Shown here one piece after another: positions 4,736-5,669 of a stretch of 5,669 bases of DNA. A program made the translations under genes and the position numbers. The DNA is from Fimbriimonadales bacterium (GTDB lineage Bacteria; Armatimonadota; Fimbriimonadia; Fimbriimonadales; GBS-DC): the NCBI GenBank assembly GCA_025060055.1, contig JANXCK010000220.1:1-5669 (forward strand), in the 5' to 3' direction. A model generated the notes under the pieces. That model was not told the origin of the DNA and did not search any database. It saw only the letters and a list, made by a program, of their open reading frames with translations. Every line of letters begins with the position of its first letter. The first letter of the stretch is position 1.

Positions 4736-5669
4736 AAAGAGACCGAACTCACTCTTCCAGCTGGGTGCAAGAGCAGCAGACCAAAAGCCTCTTCTTCTTG
4801 GCTAAACTCCAAGAGTGGGGGCTGCAGGAGGTTGCAACCGCTATTGAACAATTTGATGGTTCTTCTGTAAACTGGAATCTTCAAGAACTAAGAATTGCGG
4901 AGAAGGCTTGGAACCGAGTGATTCATCGTGGGATCATGCCCGTCCGCGTGTTTGCGCACCCAGTGGTATTACAAACCGTTCCTCGCTCTGTAGGATACTA
5001 TCGAATGTTGGCAATGGTCTCCCAAAAATCTATGAAGCGTGTTCACTTAGATACTGAACCCTATGAAACAGGATCTACCGTTCCCGATGAGGATACAGCG
5101 CGGATGTTGGCTTCCCACCTCAACACGATTATCAGCCGCCTTGTGGAGCAGGATGTGCAAATCAGCCCGCGCGGACTGGATTTGTGGAGAGGCATGGCAG
5201 CAGGTTCACAAGCGCAAGGCTCTTGGCAAAATGCGAAAGGAACGCAATATGAGACAATTGTTCAGCAAATTCTCACAAGCTACCTTCAGGAAATCGGACT
5301 GCTGCAAGAACAAGTCGGACGCCACCTGAAACTACAAGACGGACGAACTATTATTTTTGGAAGCGACCCCGACATTAGCCTGGTTCGAGACGGAGAGATC
5401 CTTTCTGCAGTGGAAATCAAAGGCGGTATCGATCCAGCAGGAGCGCACGAGCGTCTCGGCGCTGCCCTCAAGACGCTAAGGAACTGCAAAGCAAAACATC
5501 CAAAGTGTGTTACTATACTGCTACTCCGCCGCGAGACGCTTACACAAGGACTCGAAGATCGAATACAGCAAAGTAGCGCGGAAATTACTCACTGGTTTGC
5601 CTTAGAGGATGTTTTAGGAGACGAAGATACGCAATCAATGTTCATACGAATGTTTTTGCAAAGTACTTA
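4732..5669 (+). CDS. PD-(D/E)XK type II restriction endonuclease, XcyI-like (3' end at or just beyond window edge)
   Basis: From GTG 4732 the frame is open for 312 codons without a stop, and the last two bases are TA, so the next base may complete a TAA or TAG stop. The nuclease core is clear: GTQYE with E174 on an N-terminal core helix, then SDPDI (P213-D214), then AVEIKGG (E228-I229-K230), giving PD-x13-ExK. The following IDPAGAHERLGAALKTL and CVTILLLRRE (259-267) match what I remember of XcyI-family enzymes, which cut CCCGGG and are about 330 residues long. That family match is from memory and moderate; the nuclease fold is firm. Location directly behind a methylase, with a 4-base overlap, supports the R-M role. 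Base composition is lower in GC than the upstream operon, and codons such as AGA, CTA, TTA and ATA are frequent, suggesting horizontal gain. No controller (C) protein gene is present in the window. Confidence 0.82.
   Translation, partial: MKRDRTHSSSWVQEQQTKSLFFLAKLQEWGLQEVATAIEQFDGSSVNWNLQELRIAEKAWNRVIHRGIMPVRVFAHPVVLQTVPRSVGYYRMLAMVSQKSMKRVHLDTEPYETGSTVPDEDTARMLASHLNTIISRLVEQDVQISPRGLDLWRGMAAGSQAQGSWQNAKGTQYETIVQQILTSYLQEIGLLQEQVGRHLKLQDGRTIIFGSDPDISLVRDGEILSAVEIKGGIDPAGAHERLGAALKTLRNCKAKHPKCVTILLLRRETLTQGLEDRIQQSSAEITHWFALEDVLGDEDTQSMFIRMFLQST

Noticed and set aside
5063..5329. 88-codon + strand open frame inside the nuclease region
   Set aside because: It overlaps the nuclease in another frame; the nuclease frame carries the catalytic motifs and runs far longer.

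Overview
The window looks like bacterial chromosomal DNA of moderately high GC in its first two thirds (hand count 37/60 at 2401-2460) and lower GC at the 3' end (26/60 at 4861-4920, 30/60 at 5341-5400). Genes are tightly packed, all on the + strand, and two of them appear to start at or almost at their predicted transcription start. Leaderless genes, a BlaI/M56 pair with a helical C-terminal extension, and structured dispersed repeats together would suit a lineage such as Armatimonadota, Chloroflexi or Deinococcota. That assignment is inference only; nothing here fixes the taxon.

Layout. (1) 2-589 is the 3' part of an unrecognised gene whose last ~120 residues look like two tandem beta-beta-alpha modules. 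(2) 590-962 is a non-coding gap with two different structured inverted repeats (651-707 and 792-888) and, at its end, a near-consensus promoter with an overlapping dyad. (3) 963-1346 and 1350-3329 form a two-gene operon: a BlaI/MecI/CopY-family winged-helix repressor and an M56 (BlaR1/MecR1-type) membrane metalloprotease. In the protease a ~320-residue helical, possibly HEAT-like region replaces the penicillin-binding sensor of classical BlaR1. (4) 3413-4735 and 4732-5669 form a type II restriction-modification pair: an amino-DNA-methyltransferase (probably N4-cytosine) and, overlapping its stop by 4 bases, a PD-(D/E)XK endonuclease resembling the XcyI family. The endonuclease reading frame is still open at the window end.

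How the parts work together. In the regulatory pair the repressor probably binds its own promoter, and the membrane protease would relieve repression when its sensor region receives a signal; the ligand is unknown. In the restriction pair the methylase is translated first and coupled to the nuclease, as expected if host protection must precede cutting.

The most striking signal outside the genes is compositional. A complete hand scan finds no CCGG and no GGCC anywhere in 5,669 bases, although GCGC and CGCG are common. This covers both the ordinary genes and the restriction locus.
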